A DNA stretch of 64,000 bases from Bacteroidales bacterium (GTDB lineage: Bacteria; Bacteroidota; Bacteroidia; Bacteroidales; Lentimicrobiaceae). The notes below the pieces were generated by a model. The model had not been told where the DNA came from. It did not search any database and saw nothing but the letters and a program-made list of their open reading frames with translations. The position numbers and the translations under genes are program-made. The stretch lies in the NCBI GenBank assembly GCA_016709025.1, contig JADJEQ010000004.1, forward strand, positions 248,001 to 312,000, written 5' to 3'. This document shows, in pieces, positions 49,541 to 58,627 of this stretch. How positions within the stretch are numbered: the stretch's first letter is position 1; each line of letters starts with the position of its first letter.

Positions 49541-50120
49541 TTAACATAACATTTTTTGCACCAATCCATTTTTCATTTCCAATTATTTTTGAATTTGGTT
49601 TTCGGTCCGGATTATTTTTTCGTCAATGGTAATTGATGTTTTTAATTGTAAACAAAAATTGATTTGGATACGAAAAAGATGCTTCTAATATTCAGGTTAG
49701 AAGAAAGAAAGGAAATAAAATTAAATGATAAAGCTATGCACACAAGTATGCGTAAATAGTATTCGAAGTAGATTGTATCATGTATAAACACAAATATAAC
49801 ATATTTTATAAATCAATGCTAAACAAATTTATAACTGCCTGAATATTTTTAACAGGCGTAGCCTTTTGATGAATAAGTGTAGTAAATACTAATTTTTCAG
49901 TATTAAATCACTATTGTCCCGGTAAAAAAAGACTGAAGCTGCCACTAAGACATAAACATGCCGCCGGCAGGTGGGGTTCAAAGTTAGAAATACGTTGGAA
50001 TTTGAGAAACCGGTATTCGTAAATCGTAAACCCTCGTTTTCACTCCGTTCTAGCGAGGTAAGCTGTAAAACGTAGATCGTAAATTTTTTCATTCTACATT
50101 CGTCATTCTACATCATTCCC
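49541..50120. other. intergenic, no gene recognised
   Basis: AT-rich. It holds a gcctg/caggc hairpin (~49836-49857), cgtaaatcgtaaa / cgtagatcgtaaa direct repeats (50018-50090) and attctacattcgtcattcta. The short frames lack coding features. Confidence 0.5.
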
Positions 50121-50762
50121 TTATTTGATGGTAATTTTCTCCCCTGAAAACTTTGGCTTCACACCAAATAAAAGGTCCAGGAACATTTTGTCGCGGGCGA
50201 AGATTTCCCTGAGTTTTGTCCTGAATCCTTTGTATGCCGTCACCTCTTTTGCATTGTATCCATACGCATCCATCCCGGAATTCCGCGCAAGATAAACGGC
50301 CCGCTCATTATGGAATTTCTGGGAAATGACGATAAAGGAATTCTGGCCAAAGATGTCTCTTGCTCTGATAACCGCATCAAGGGTTCTGAAGCCGGCATAA
50401 TCCAGATAAATCACAGTGTCGGGAACTCCGTTCAGGATAAGTTCTGCCTTCATGTCAGCGGGTTCGTTGTAACCGGCCCTGCTGTTGTCACCGCTGATGA
50501 GGATGTTCCTGATTTTGCCTCCTTTATACAATGCAGTTGCGGCATCGGTCCGGTTGAAGAAAAAGTCATTTTTTGCTCCGTTTTTCAGGTTCCTGCTTGT
50601 CCCCAAAAGCAAACCAACCTTCGCCGGTTGCAAATGATCAATGTCGTCAAACAGGTATTTCCTTGTTGAGTGGTTTACCGAAAAGTCAGACCAGATTGTC
50701 AAACCAAGGACGACCACAACTAAAACTGTAAAAAGGATTCTGAACTTTTTAGTTCGTTTCAT
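50121..50762 (-). CDS. SanA/YdcF-like DUF218 membrane protein, 213 aa
   Basis: N-terminal span FTVLVVVVLGLTIWSDFSV, then the DUF218 domain: AKVGLLLGTSRNLKNGAKND, FFFNRTDAATALYKGGKIRN, ILISGDNSRAGYNEPADMKA, LDYAGFRTLDAVIRARDIFG, FIVISQKFHNERAVYLARNS. 'L-G-T-x-x', 'F-x-x-R-x-x-x-A-x-x-L-Y', 'S-G-D-N', 'D-x-A-G-x-R-T-x-D' and 'Q-x-F-H-x-x-R-A' match the SanA subgroup, linked to envelope integrity and vancomycin tolerance. 75 nt downstream of the Ntn hydrolase. Confidence 0.9.
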   Translation of the reverse strand: MKRTKKFRILFTVLVVVVLGLTIWSDFSVNHSTRKYLFDDIDHLQPAKVGLLLGTSRNLKNGAKNDFFFNRTDAATALYKGGKIRNILISGDNSRAGYNEPADMKAELILNGVPDTVIYLDYAGFRTLDAVIRARDIFGQNSFIVISQKFHNERAVYLARNSGMDAYGYNAKEVTAYKGFRTKLREIFARDKMFLDLLFGVKPKFSGEKITIK

Positions 50763-50838
50763 AAAGTAAACATTGAGGCTGCAAGAATCTGCGGATTATC
50801 CGGATTGTAAAACAGTCTTTAAATCGCCTTAAATTTAC

Positions 50839-51897
50839 TTATATCCCTGCAAACTGAAACGGTTTGGAAGTTTTAAAATTGATGGAGCATTCTCCTGAAA
50901 AGTTTTCATTGTTTTCGAGGCTGAGCATTCTTACCGGTGCTTTTTCGCTGAAATCCAATTTACTGAATTCAACCCATACAACATTCGGACTGAGCACATT
51001 CTCAAAATAATAAACCAGGTTTTTATGATCGGCCACCGTTCTCCATTGTGTTGATGAAATGTTGGGTTCGGTTGCAGATGAAATGCCATAGGGTACCGAG
51101 CAATTTCTGATAACGCTGAATGCACCGGCAACAGCTATCCTGGTATTGTCTGTTTTGGGGATGGCATTGATGTAATATGATGCCCTTACAAATCTGTCGG
51201 CGGCTCTGTTTGTACCCGGAAGCATAATGGTTCCGGGAATTCCCTTCCAGTAGCTGTTGATGGCCAACTGTTCATCAAAAGTCGGTGAGTTGGTCATGGT
51301 TACATACTCCATTCCATGATGGATTACCAATTTCCCTTTAATGTATTCAAGAATTGCATTATCACCGCTTGCATCAGAAATGGAAAGATGAATTGTAGAG
51401 AATATTTCTGTGCCCGGAACAAAACTGGATACTACCACAAATTCCTCTTTTCGGAATGCTGCCACTGCTTCAGCAACGCTGGCAAAATTATCCAAAGCAT
51501 ACTGCAGCCAAAGCGAGATGGCCAGACCCTGATTCCCGCTGGTCTTTTGAAATTCCGGATAAGTAGATTCGACCAACCATAAAAGATTGCCCACCAGTCC
51601 TTTTTCGTTCATTCCATCTGAAGAAGCAATATTCCATGAGCTGGTGATGACGCTGCCGTATTTCGACTTCCATTTCACCGGATTATTCCCGGCTAAACCG
51701 TCACGCTCCATTCCGCGAGGGAAAACCCACATATTTGCAGGGATATCTCCTTTCCAGTCCATAGACCTGGCTGTAATAATGGTTCCATTCGGACCCTGAT
51801 AGACCACTCGTGTGCATGCTGTTGCCGTGTTAAAATTGAACAACATTACAATTGTCAAAACCAGAAATGCACTTAATCTATTTGTTAACTTTCTCAT
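50839..51897 (-). CDS. linear-amide C-N hydrolase (choloylglycine hydrolase / penicillin acylase family), 352 aa
   Basis: Signal peptide MRKLTNRLSAFLVLTIVMLF..TATA; cleavage would expose Cys28, the N-terminal nucleophile of this Ntn family. It is followed by TRVVYQGPNGTIITARSMDW, which supplies the conserved R44 and D47. MNEKGLVGNLLWL and the YVTMTNSPTFDEQ segment (catalytic Asn region) also fit. Family members cut bile-acid amides, penicillin V or acyl-homoserine lactones. The periplasmic form in an apparently environmental Bacteroidota makes AHL or N-acyl amide turnover as likely as bile salts. Length is standard. Confidence 0.88.
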   Translation of the reverse strand: MRKLTNRLSAFLVLTIVMLFNFNTATACTRVVYQGPNGTIITARSMDWKGDIPANMWVFPRGMERDGLAGNNPVKWKSKYGSVITSSWNIASSDGMNEKGLVGNLLWLVESTYPEFQKTSGNQGLAISLWLQYALDNFASVAEAVAAFRKEEFVVVSSFVPGTEIFSTIHLSISDASGDNAILEYIKGKLVIHHGMEYVTMTNSPTFDEQLAINSYWKGIPGTIMLPGTNRAADRFVRASYYINAIPKTDNTRIAVAGAFSVIRNCSVPYGISSATEPNISSTQWRTVADHKNLVYYFENVLSPNVVWVEFSKLDFSEKAPVRMLSLENNENFSGECSINFKTSKPFQFAGI

Positions 51898-52019
51898 ATC
51901 AATTATTTTATGTGATTAATTTATGGAGTTGGTAAAATTTGATTTCAATTTCAATCTCAATTTCATTCTTACAAGATCTGTTTCTGTGGCCGCGCCAATT
52001 CGTGGATTCTAACAAAAAT

Positions 52020-53225
52020 TCAGGCAGTCTCTTCCGCTTCATTTAAGAGTTTGAGCCGCCTGGCAGTTGAATCAAGTAAAGTTCCCTGGATTAAAACAGA
52101 GAAAATTACAATAAAGAAAACCATGTTAAAAATAGTATCAGCATGGGGAACACCCTGAATAAGAGGAACAAATGCAAAAACAATAGGCGTGGCACCTTTC
52201 AGTCCGATAAAGGAAATAAATAGTTTTTTACTCCACGGAACTGATCTGAAAGGAAGATAACAGGCAAAAACAGCCAAAGGGCGCGCAAAAAAAATGAGGA
52301 ACAGGGCAGGTAGAATACTCATAAAAAAAACCGGCTTAAGCTCTTTTAAAAATATTTGTAATCCAAGAAACAAAAACATCAGTGCCTGCGCCAACCAGGA
52401 AAGGCTATTGTTAAAATAATCACTGTTCGACTTACCGGCATGTTCTGTATTACCCGCTAAAACGCCGAAAATGTAAGATGCAATCAATAAATTACCACCA
52501 AAAAGATTGCTCGAATAACTGGCGACAAAAAACATGGCCAGTATAAAAAGGGGCACCAATCCTAAATCGCTGAATGTAATTTTTTTAAGGATCCATTTCG
52601 TTAGAAAGCCGAATACCAGGCCTGAAGCAGCTCCGATGAGCAACAGTTCTGCAAAGGTGAGTATATTCATCATGATGCTCCTATCCTGTGATCCACCAAT
52701 CGCACTTGCGACAAAGATTGTTACAAGTATCAGTGCCATGGGATCGTTGGTTGCGGATTCGAATTCGAGGATAGTACCGGTATTGTGTTTTAGCTTGATT
52801 TGTTTGGATTCAAGAATACCAAAAACAACTGCAGCGTCGGTTGACGAAACAATGGCACCAAAAAGAATCGAAGTCATTAGCGGTAAACCTGTTACCCACC
52901 AGGTGAAATATCCCAGGGCAAGCGCGGTAATTAAAACCCCTGCTGTCGACAGCAGAATACCTTCTTTCCAGGCTGATCTGATGCTTTGATATGAGGTACT
53001 GAATCCCCCGGCAAAAATGATCATATTTAAAGCCATGCTGCTCAGAAATTCAGTCAGGTGAGGATTATCATATACCGGCTCACCCCATACACCATCGCCC
53101 AATACCAGACCTATGCCCATAAAAACAATAAAAGCGGGCAAGCCAATCTGTTTGGTGAAGTTGTATAGCAAAATACCTGCAACCACAATCAGCGATAAGA
53201 TTATAGCTATTAAATCAACTGACAT
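52020..53225 (-). CDS. cation/proton antiporter (NhaP2/CvrA-like), 401 aa
   Basis: Twelve-ish spans of the CPA1 type, with the conserved ATDAAV-like SSTDAAVVFGILESKQIKLK and EFESATNDPMALILV blocks (the catalytic ND is replaced here by an 'S-A-T-N-D-P' order typical of the K+/H+ subgroup). Also GLKGATPIVFAFVPLIQG. Members usually continue with a ~150-residue RCK/TrkA_C part. This one ends at the membrane domain (LLNEAEETA), so cytosolic nucleotide control is missing. Probably K+ or Na+/H+ exchange in the inner membrane. The next gene upstream ends 48 nt before the start. Confidence 0.88.
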   Translation of the reverse strand: MSVDLIAIILSLIVVAGILLYNFTKQIGLPAFIVFMGIGLVLGDGVWGEPVYDNPHLTEFLSSMALNMIIFAGGFSTSYQSIRSAWKEGILLSTAGVLITALALGYFTWWVTGLPLMTSILFGAIVSSTDAAVVFGILESKQIKLKHNTGTILEFESATNDPMALILVTIFVASAIGGSQDRSIMMNILTFAELLLIGAASGLVFGFLTKWILKKITFSDLGLVPLFILAMFFVASYSSNLFGGNLLIASYIFGVLAGNTEHAGKSNSDYFNNSLSWLAQALMFLFLGLQIFLKELKPVFFMSILPALFLIFFARPLAVFACYLPFRSVPWSKKLFISFIGLKGATPIVFAFVPLIQGVPHADTIFNMVFFIVIFSVLIQGTLLDSTARRLKLLNEAEETA

Positions 53226-53273
53226 ATGAAAATCGTTATCTTCCTATTAATCAAGCAACAAAACAAATTTATA

Positions 53274-54089
53274 TTACTTCTTCCAGTTATGGGAGATATA
53301 CTTAATTGCTTCCTGTATATCCATCTCCCGTGCACCTGAGCCTGTTCGTGCAAAGAATTTCATATTATTCACTTCCTTCACATAAACCGGAAAGTCTGCG
53401 CGCGCAACAATTATTCGGCACACTTCCATTTGCTTATAAGAATGGAAAATAATTCTGACATACCTATTGGCAGCAGTACCCATTCTTTCAGAAACTGAAT
53501 TCATAATCAATTGTTCAAATCCGTCACTATCTTTTCTTTTGAGTGTCTGATAGTCGTTCTCCAATCCCAGAATGGTACCATCATCGCTCACACCGATTAA
53601 AAGTGTTCCTCCTTCAGAGTTCATAAAGCCGGCGATGGTTTTCATTATTACAGATTCCAGTACCTTATTTACAGATTTCTGAGCCAAATCATATCTGTAG
53701 GTAGATTTGAATTCCAGAGAATGACTTTCACCCTGAGCAATGAGGGGCAATAGTCCTTGCTGCAATTCATTCTGAAGCCGGATTATTTCATCGCTTTTCG
53801 TTTTAAAACGATTAAAGACCAAAATAAACAGTCCTGAACTTAAAATCCCGAAACCGGAATAGTAAATAAAACGCAGAGGCGGATTTAAAGTGATGGTATC
53901 CAATACTTTACCGCCAATAAAAGATAATGGGTTTATGGATACATCCTTTTCAATGTATTCAAGATAGGATGCAAATTCGGATAAGGGCAACAGAACCAGG
54001 ATACCAAATACAACGCCTAAGAAGATTATTCCTAAATATTTTATCTCCTGATTGAATTTCATGTACTTAATATTCCACATACTACTCAA
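53274..54089 (-). CDS. membrane-anchored AlbA_2 (Schlafen-like) protein, 271 aa
   Basis: Two spans (YLGIIFLGVVFGILVLLPLS, FIYYSGFGILSSGLFILVF), a short coiled-coil, then an AlbA_2 / divergent AAA_4 domain: GESHSLEFKSTYRYDLAQK, KTIAGFMNSEGGTLLIGVSD, DGTILGLENDYQTL, YVRIIFHSYKQMEVCRIIVA, VNNMKFFARTGSGAREM. 'S-x-x-L-E-F-K-x-S', 'A-F-x-N-x-x-G-G-x-L-x-I-G-V-x-D-x-G' and 'F-x-x-R-x-G-x-x-x' are standard. The domain is found in putative nucleic-acid-binding or regulatory proteins, rarely membrane-bound. An alternative ATG lies at 54062. Confidence 0.82.
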   Translation of the reverse strand: MSSMWNIKYMKFNQEIKYLGIIFLGVVFGILVLLPLSEFASYLEYIEKDVSINPLSFIGGKVLDTITLNPPLRFIYYSGFGILSSGLFILVFNRFKTKSDEIIRLQNELQQGLLPLIAQGESHSLEFKSTYRYDLAQKSVNKVLESVIMKTIAGFMNSEGGTLLIGVSDDGTILGLENDYQTLKRKDSDGFEQLIMNSVSERMGTAANRYVRIIFHSYKQMEVCRIIVARADFPVYVKEVNNMKFFARTGSGAREMDIQEAIKYISHNWKK

Positions 54090-54315
54090 TGATTGTTTAA
54101 GAACAATTATTTTGCATTAAGAAAACGAACCATGTTCAAAAATCGCAACCTTCTACCCTTTTCGGAAAATGCAATGACTGAATCCGGCGAGTAATTGCAG
54201 AAGACAGGTCGATGCCTTTGCGGGAAAGTCAGAAAAACGCCGGCCTGCTTTTTGGCAGAGAAGTTTCACTAAATATGTAAAATATCCCGATAAATCTGAA
54301 AAGGTATTATGAAAA

Positions 54316-54987
54316 TCAATGCTTCAACGCCTCTGAATTATTTTCAATTCCAAACAGGTCGTAAGGTTTTTCACTGAAATATTCGTTAAATAAAAAGACT
54401 GAAACAACAATCCAGGCAATAAATCCAAGAACAACCATTAATTGAGTAACTGAGGTTTTCTGAATGGGCTGCCGGGCTTTGACATCACATACTTCGCCGG
54501 GGCAGTATTGGGCTTTTTCCTTGTAAAACCATCCGTAAAACTTACAACCCAGGCAAATACCGAAAGCCGATTCGAAGAACAGGAATATCAGGCAGATTAA
54601 GCATATCAGACCAGTTATCGGGCTATAGGAATTAACGATTACCTGCAGCACAAGCATTATCACTGCCAGTGCCAGTCCGATGACCCAGGCAAACTTCTTC
54701 TGCTTTGCCCCAACGTATTCAGGAGTCTGGTTATAGACTATCAGACGACCGAGTATAAGCGTCGGTGCATACTTTGGATTCACGAATACCCTAATGAGAA
54801 AATCTGTGAGGAAAATTACAATGGCATATTTCAGCATCAAAAAATTACCTTTCATAATTACCGTAAGGATAGAAATAAACATCAATAAAAAGAGCAGGCC
54901 TGCGGCAGCCCTAACTTCGCGTTCATTCAATACCGGGATGTTATATCCCTCAACATCTTCTCCGAATCTAAAAATTTTGTTTGCCAT
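54316..54987 (-). CDS. DUF4395 membrane protein, 223 aa
   Basis: The N-terminus YNIPVLNEREVRAAAGLLFL is the usual 'V-x-E-R-x-x-R-x-x-A' start. Spans: FLLMFISILTVIMKGNFLML, YAIVIFLTDFLIRVFVNPKY, WVIGLALAVIMLVLQVIVNS, TGLICLICLIFLFFESAFGI, then CLGCKFYGWF with a CxxC. Core DUF4395 proteins end near here. This one adds ~60 residues with CPGEVCDVKARQPIQK and a last span, VVLGFIAWIVVSVFLF. The extra cysteines (CPGEVC) suggest a redox or metal role. Directly upstream of DsrE on the chromosome but transcribed away from it by ~230 nt. Confidence 0.82.
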   Translation of the reverse strand: MANKIFRFGEDVEGYNIPVLNEREVRAAAGLLFLLMFISILTVIMKGNFLMLKYAIVIFLTDFLIRVFVNPKYAPTLILGRLIVYNQTPEYVGAKQKKFAWVIGLALAVIMLVLQVIVNSYSPITGLICLICLIFLFFESAFGICLGCKFYGWFYKEKAQYCPGEVCDVKARQPIQKTSVTQLMVVLGFIAWIVVSVFLFNEYFSEKPYDLFGIENNSEALKH

Positions 54988-55216
54988 TTCTAAACTTTTT
55001 ATTTGAATAAATTAAGTCATCAATCATACAGGTGATAAACATATAAGGACAACTCTATATCAGCGGCCTTAAATGACAGTCTAAGTAACAAATGTTTCAT
55101 AAAAATGTTGGGATTTTATCAAACTATCCATTCAATACTTAGAATACCTGCAAACTCCGGCAAAGATAGCAATAGCAGGAAAATTTCGAATATAGCCGGA
55201 ATTTGTGATTCTTACT

Positions 55217-55540
55217 TCAGAATGTCACCATCTTATCTGCCCACACGACCAGATTGACACAGTCAACCATTGTGGAGATGGGGCAGGCTTCGGTTTCATT
55301 CAGCTGCCTTGATTTCAGACAGGTACCACAAGCCAGGATTTCGCCGCCGGCTTCAACAAATGCTTTTAACCGGTCGTCAACATTGTATTTTTCATGAGTC
55401 AACCCTTCGCATTCCACCGCTTCACCCATCAGAAACATTTTTACTTCATGCCCCTGTTTCTTCGCGGTTACTGCAAAACGAAAAGCATTCCAGGCTTTTT
55501 CAAACTCTTTGGTTTCGAGGATAATTCCGATTTTCTCCAT
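55217..55540 (-). CDS. DsrE-family sulfur-relay-like protein, 107 aa
   Basis: DsrE/DsrF fold: GIILETKEFEKAWNAFRFAV, KKQGHEVKMFLMGEAVECEG, EAGGEILACGTCLKSRQLNE, DCVNLVVWADKMVTF. The Cys in CGTC matches the persulfide-carrying cysteine of DsrE-like carriers. Members shuttle sulfur or act in thiol chemistry. A membrane DUF4395 protein with extra cysteines lies upstream, which fits a shared redox/sulfur context, but the two are not in a tight operon. Confidence 0.85.
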   Translation of the reverse strand: MEKIGIILETKEFEKAWNAFRFAVTAKKQGHEVKMFLMGEAVECEGLTHEKYNVDDRLKAFVEAGGEILACGTCLKSRQLNETEACPISTMVDCVNLVVWADKMVTF

Positions 55541-55708
55541 AGCAATTGTTTGTTAGCTTCATTATACATGCTGGACAGTAGTACCACTTTCCATGGATAG
55601 ATCCTGACCAACAGGGTTTGAGTTCATAAGGCATTTCAAGTGACCTGCTTTCAGCAAGGCTTTGTTCATGATAAAAGGACGAATTGTGGCAATCACATAT
55701 TCACCTCT

Positions 55709-56791
55709 TTAGTAAATATCGTAAATTTCTTTTAGTTTCCGCATTAACAATCTTACCCCACTGACAGTTTCTTCATTAAATGAGTTGCAAAAAATTATAA
55801 AGCCAATACCATTTTGCCTGTCAATCTGAACCAAAGAATAATAGGTTCCGGCTGTACCGGAATGCACTGATAAACTTTTACCATTTTCAAAGATATTATA
55901 CCAGCCCATAGAATATCCCACTATACCCTGATGCAGGTATTTGTAAGTAGAAGATTTTAAATAATTACGCTGTCCTTCCAGTCCGTTGATATTAAGCTGA
56001 ATAAATTTAACATAGTCTTTCATTTTAATATTGATATCACCTGCCGGCTCTGTATAGTCTAAATGAAAGTTTGTATTTGAAGGAAGTGGGGTAAGCTTTC
56101 CATTCTCAAAAGAATGTCCCCATGTGTCTTTCTGACTTTGATTGTCAGGCCAGGAAATTTTTACATTTAATTTCAAGTCTTTATTGTAAACTTTGTCGAC
56201 CAATTGCTCCCAACTCATTTTAGTTACCTTTTCCAACATTAATGTAGCTAATGTGTAGTCAGCATTTGAATATGAGAACGGATGTAAACTGTCGTTATTA
56301 ACAGGCTCTAAAGTCAATACAAATTTTCCGAATGCTTCTCTTTTTTCTTGTTTTGTTCCGCTAAATTCAGGAATTTCCGGATCATTTTCACCTTGAAATG
56401 GTTGTATCCGGGCTCTGTGTGACAGTAATTCTTCAAGATTAATACCATAGTATTCCGGTCTGGAGTTTTTTTTCCATTCAGGGAAGAAGTCAAAGAACTT
56501 TGCAGACCATTTCAATTTTCCATTTTCAATATACTTTGCAATCATAAAAGCAGTCATTGCTTTTGTGTTAGAGCCAATATGAAACCGGTCGTTTAAGGTT
56601 GCTGTGTCTGGCAGGTCAACTGAATGTCGTCCAATAGCTCCAATTTCTAAAATTGATTTACCGGTAACAACAGCATAACATAATTCCGGAATGTGATTTG
56701 ATTTTCTTATCGAGTCGGCAAATGGGAGCGTCTTCTGTCCGAAACAAGTTGCACATAGAAAAGTGAAGATTAATATTGCTGATCTTGTCAT
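55709..56791 (-). CDS. serine hydrolase, class C beta-lactamase-like, 360 aa
   Basis: Signal peptide (MTRSAILIFTFLCATCFGQ). S74-x-x-K77 in HIGSNTKAMTAFMIA, Y-x-N in PFSYSNADYTLATLMLEK (residues ~176-186) and HSG near 322 in LSVHSGTAGTYYSL form the class C / DD-peptidase triad. Periplasmic. Class C-like proteins of this size are often esterases or D-Ala-D-Ala peptidases rather than antibiotic-resistance enzymes, so resistance should not be assumed. Stands alone. Confidence 0.88.
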   Translation of the reverse strand: MTRSAILIFTFLCATCFGQKTLPFADSIRKSNHIPELCYAVVTGKSILEIGAIGRHSVDLPDTATLNDRFHIGSNTKAMTAFMIAKYIENGKLKWSAKFFDFFPEWKKNSRPEYYGINLEELLSHRARIQPFQGENDPEIPEFSGTKQEKREAFGKFVLTLEPVNNDSLHPFSYSNADYTLATLMLEKVTKMSWEQLVDKVYNKDLKLNVKISWPDNQSQKDTWGHSFENGKLTPLPSNTNFHLDYTEPAGDINIKMKDYVKFIQLNINGLEGQRNYLKSSTYKYLHQGIVGYSMGWYNIFENGKSLSVHSGTAGTYYSLVQIDRQNGIGFIIFCNSFNEETVSGVRLLMRKLKEIYDIY

Positions 56792-56883
56792 GTTTTAGTA
56801 TTGCTAATGCGGTAGCTAGCGTTCAAATTTCGCATTAATAAAAGATTGTGGAATAAAGCCCTCTCAGAGATTAAAGAAATTAT

Positions 56884-57231
56884 TCATCCGGCCTTTTTAA
56901 AAAGCACTATATGTACTTTCTCAGCAGTAATCAGGCACCCGGTAGGTATCTTATCGAACCATGGCCGGATAATATTCAGGAATTGCTCAATTTTGGTTGT
57001 TTCATCCACCATCTCAACCACTACAGGTAGTTTTTCGGTGATTTCCCAGAATTTGGAGGAGTGTACCACGCTGCTCGACCCAAATCCCATGTTTCCCCTG
57101 ATAACCGTCGCACCTGCCAACCCATACCTTTTGGCTGCAAACACCAGGGTTTCGCTGAGCAGCGTATGCCTGAATTTATCTGTGTTGCTGATGTAAATCC
57201 GCAATCTCAGGGCTTCCTGATTATCTTTCAT
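56884..57231 (-). CDS. DUF190 protein paired with CrcB, 115 aa
   Basis: Start at 57231, just before the crcB stop region, fits MKDNQEALRLRIYISNTDKF; an ATG at 57291 would read backwards through crcB. 'R-I-Y-I-x-x-x-x-x-x-x-x-x-x-L-x-E-x-L-V-x-x-A', GLAGATVIRGNMGFGSSSVV and ITEKLPVVVEMVDETTKIEQ are typical of DUF190. DUF190 genes commonly sit beside crcB and are PII-like in fold, so a regulatory role on the fluoride channel is plausible. Confidence 0.88.
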   Translation of the reverse strand: MKDNQEALRLRIYISNTDKFRHTLLSETLVFAAKRYGLAGATVIRGNMGFGSSSVVHSSKFWEITEKLPVVVEMVDETTKIEQFLNIIRPWFDKIPTGCLITAEKVHIVLFKKAG

Positions 57232-57232
57232 A

Positions 57233-57610
57233 TCAGAATAGTTTTGTAAGTGCATTACCACCGAATGTCGCCAATAATCCAACAAAAACACTCAGGCCGG
57301 CGTACAGGATGAAATAAAGAAAACTGCCATCTCTGAGCAGTGAGATATTTTCATTCGAGAACGTGGAAAAAGTAGTAAATCCGCCGCAGAATCCTACGGT
57401 CAGAAACAGACGAAGCTCAGCATTACTGAGGTTTCCACGCTCCGAAAGGCCAAAGAACAATCCAATCAGGAAACACCCGATGATGTTGACCCAAAAGGTT
57501 CCGAAAGGGAAAGATGAAATCACGGAATTCTGAATACCCCGCGAAAGCAGGTAGCGCGCTATTCCGCCAAGGAAACTACCAGAACCGATTGCCAATAATG
57601 TTTTTAGCAT
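57233..57610 (-). CDS. crcB: fluoride ion channel CrcB (Fluc), 125 aa
   Basis: Four spans and the family's markers: GSFLGGIARYLLSRGI, FPFGTFWVNIIGCFLIGLFF ('G-T-x-x-V-N-x-x-G-x-F'), FLTVGFCGGFTTFSTFSNEN ('G-F-C-G-G-x-T-T-F-S-T-F') and LYAGLSVFVGLLATFGGN. Fluc channels are dual-topology dimers exporting fluoride. A single CrcB is enough if it homodimerises. Stop and DUF190 start adjoin (57233 / 57231). No fluoride riboswitch recognised in 57611-57893. Confidence 0.93.
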   Translation of the reverse strand: MLKTLLAIGSGSFLGGIARYLLSRGIQNSVISSFPFGTFWVNIIGCFLIGLFFGLSERGNLSNAELRLFLTVGFCGGFTTFSTFSNENISLLRDGSFLYFILYAGLSVFVGLLATFGGNALTKLF

Positions 57611-57893
57611 AGTTGATAAATAATCAACTGTAAAAGTAATTAAAAGCCCGTTCAGCAGAACAGCCCTTCACTGCAGATACTTTCATTTTTACTTTTTACT
57701 TTGAGCTTTTTACTTTAAGTTTTAGTGTCTTTTCCGAAAGGTTGGGACATTTCGTTTCAAAACCTATTTTAATTTTTATGGAACAAAAAAGATCTGAATG
57801 TCTTTTACAGTGAACAATATTTTCAAAATCATGTTTAATGTTTGTTTCAATTCCTTAAACAAACAAAAACTAAAAACTAAAAAATAATAACCC

Positions 57894-58400
57894 ATGAAAA
57901 AATTATTTGCAATCATGATCGCCACCACTATTTCAGTGAGTGCTTTCAGTCAGAAAAAAGATGTTGTTGATATTGCCATAGGATCTGCCGATCATACAAC
58001 CCTTGTAGCTGCAGTAAAAGCTGCCGGTTTAGTAGCAACTTTAAAGGGAGCAGGCCCGTTCACAGTCTTTGCACCAACCAATGCTGCTTTTGATAAACTT
58101 CCTGCCGGTACGGTTGAGAGTTTGCTCAAGCCGGAAAACAAAGCACAGCTCGCTAAAATTCTTACCTACCATGTAGTTAGCGGAAATCTTGACGCTGCTG
58201 CAGTAGTGGCAGCCATTAAAAGCGGGAATGGTAAAGCCGTATTAACAACAGTGAGCGGTGGTAAACTGACTGCCTCCATGGATAATGGCAAGGTAAAATT
58301 AACCGATGAAACGGGCAAATCCGCTTTCGTTACAGCAACTGACTTAAAAGGAAGCAATGGCGTAATTCACGTCATTGATGGAGTAGTGCTTCCCAAGTAA
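57894..58400 (+). CDS. secreted fasciclin (FAS1) domain protein, 168 aa
   Basis: Signal peptide MKKLFAIMIATTISVSAFSQ. A single FAS1 domain follows: TTLVAAVKAAGLVATLKGAG, PFTVFAPTNAAFDKLPAGTV, KILTYHVVSGNLDAAAVVAA, TDLKGSNGVIHVIDGVVLPK. 'F-T-V-F-A-P-T-N-x-A-F', 'L-x-Y-H-V' and 'N-G-V-I-H-V-I-D-x-V-L-L-P' are diagnostic. FAS1 proteins mediate adhesion or heme/matrix contacts. A strong terminator follows at 58423. Confidence 0.93.
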   Translation: MKKLFAIMIATTISVSAFSQKKDVVDIAIGSADHTTLVAAVKAAGLVATLKGAGPFTVFAPTNAAFDKLPAGTVESLLKPENKAQLAKILTYHVVSGNLDAAAVVAAIKSGNGKAVLTTVSGGKLTASMDNGKVKLTDETGKSAFVTATDLKGSNGVIHVIDGVVLPK

Positions 58401-58422
58401 TTTCACTTTCATTTCAATAAAT

Positions 58423-58455
58423 AAAAAACCCTTCGAATGATCGAAGGGTTTTTTT
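58423..58455 (+). terminator. bidirectional-type intrinsic terminator after the fasciclin gene
   Basis: aaaaaacccttcga-atga-tcgaagggtttttt: a 14-nt stem with A-run and T-run flanks. Confidence 0.85.
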
Positions 58456-58602
58456 ATGGTCGCAATGAAGCATAAAAAAAGTCACATACTTAAAAATAAC
58501 AATATCGTGATCGTTGACAAGGCAATAACCACACTTTTCGTAACCATAAGTTTTGTTTAACTAATACGGCTCTACATTGAACATAATTCGATTTCATCTG
58601 TT

Positions 58603-58610
58603 TAAGTTTG
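58603..58610 (+). promoter_or_regulatory. -7 box taagtttg for the SOUL gene
   Basis: Exact TAnnTTTG, 17 nt before the ATG at 58628. Confidence 0.55.
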
Positions 58611-58627
58611 AATCTTAGCAAATTAAC

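Noticed and set aside
55709..56791. Antibiotic-resistance beta-lactamase
   Set aside because: The catalytic motifs fit class C-like serine hydrolases in general. Sequence alone does not support a resistance function.
57611..57893. Fluoride riboswitch before crcB
   Set aside because: No GG..GATGG..GCCC-type conserved core could be found in the upstream strand.
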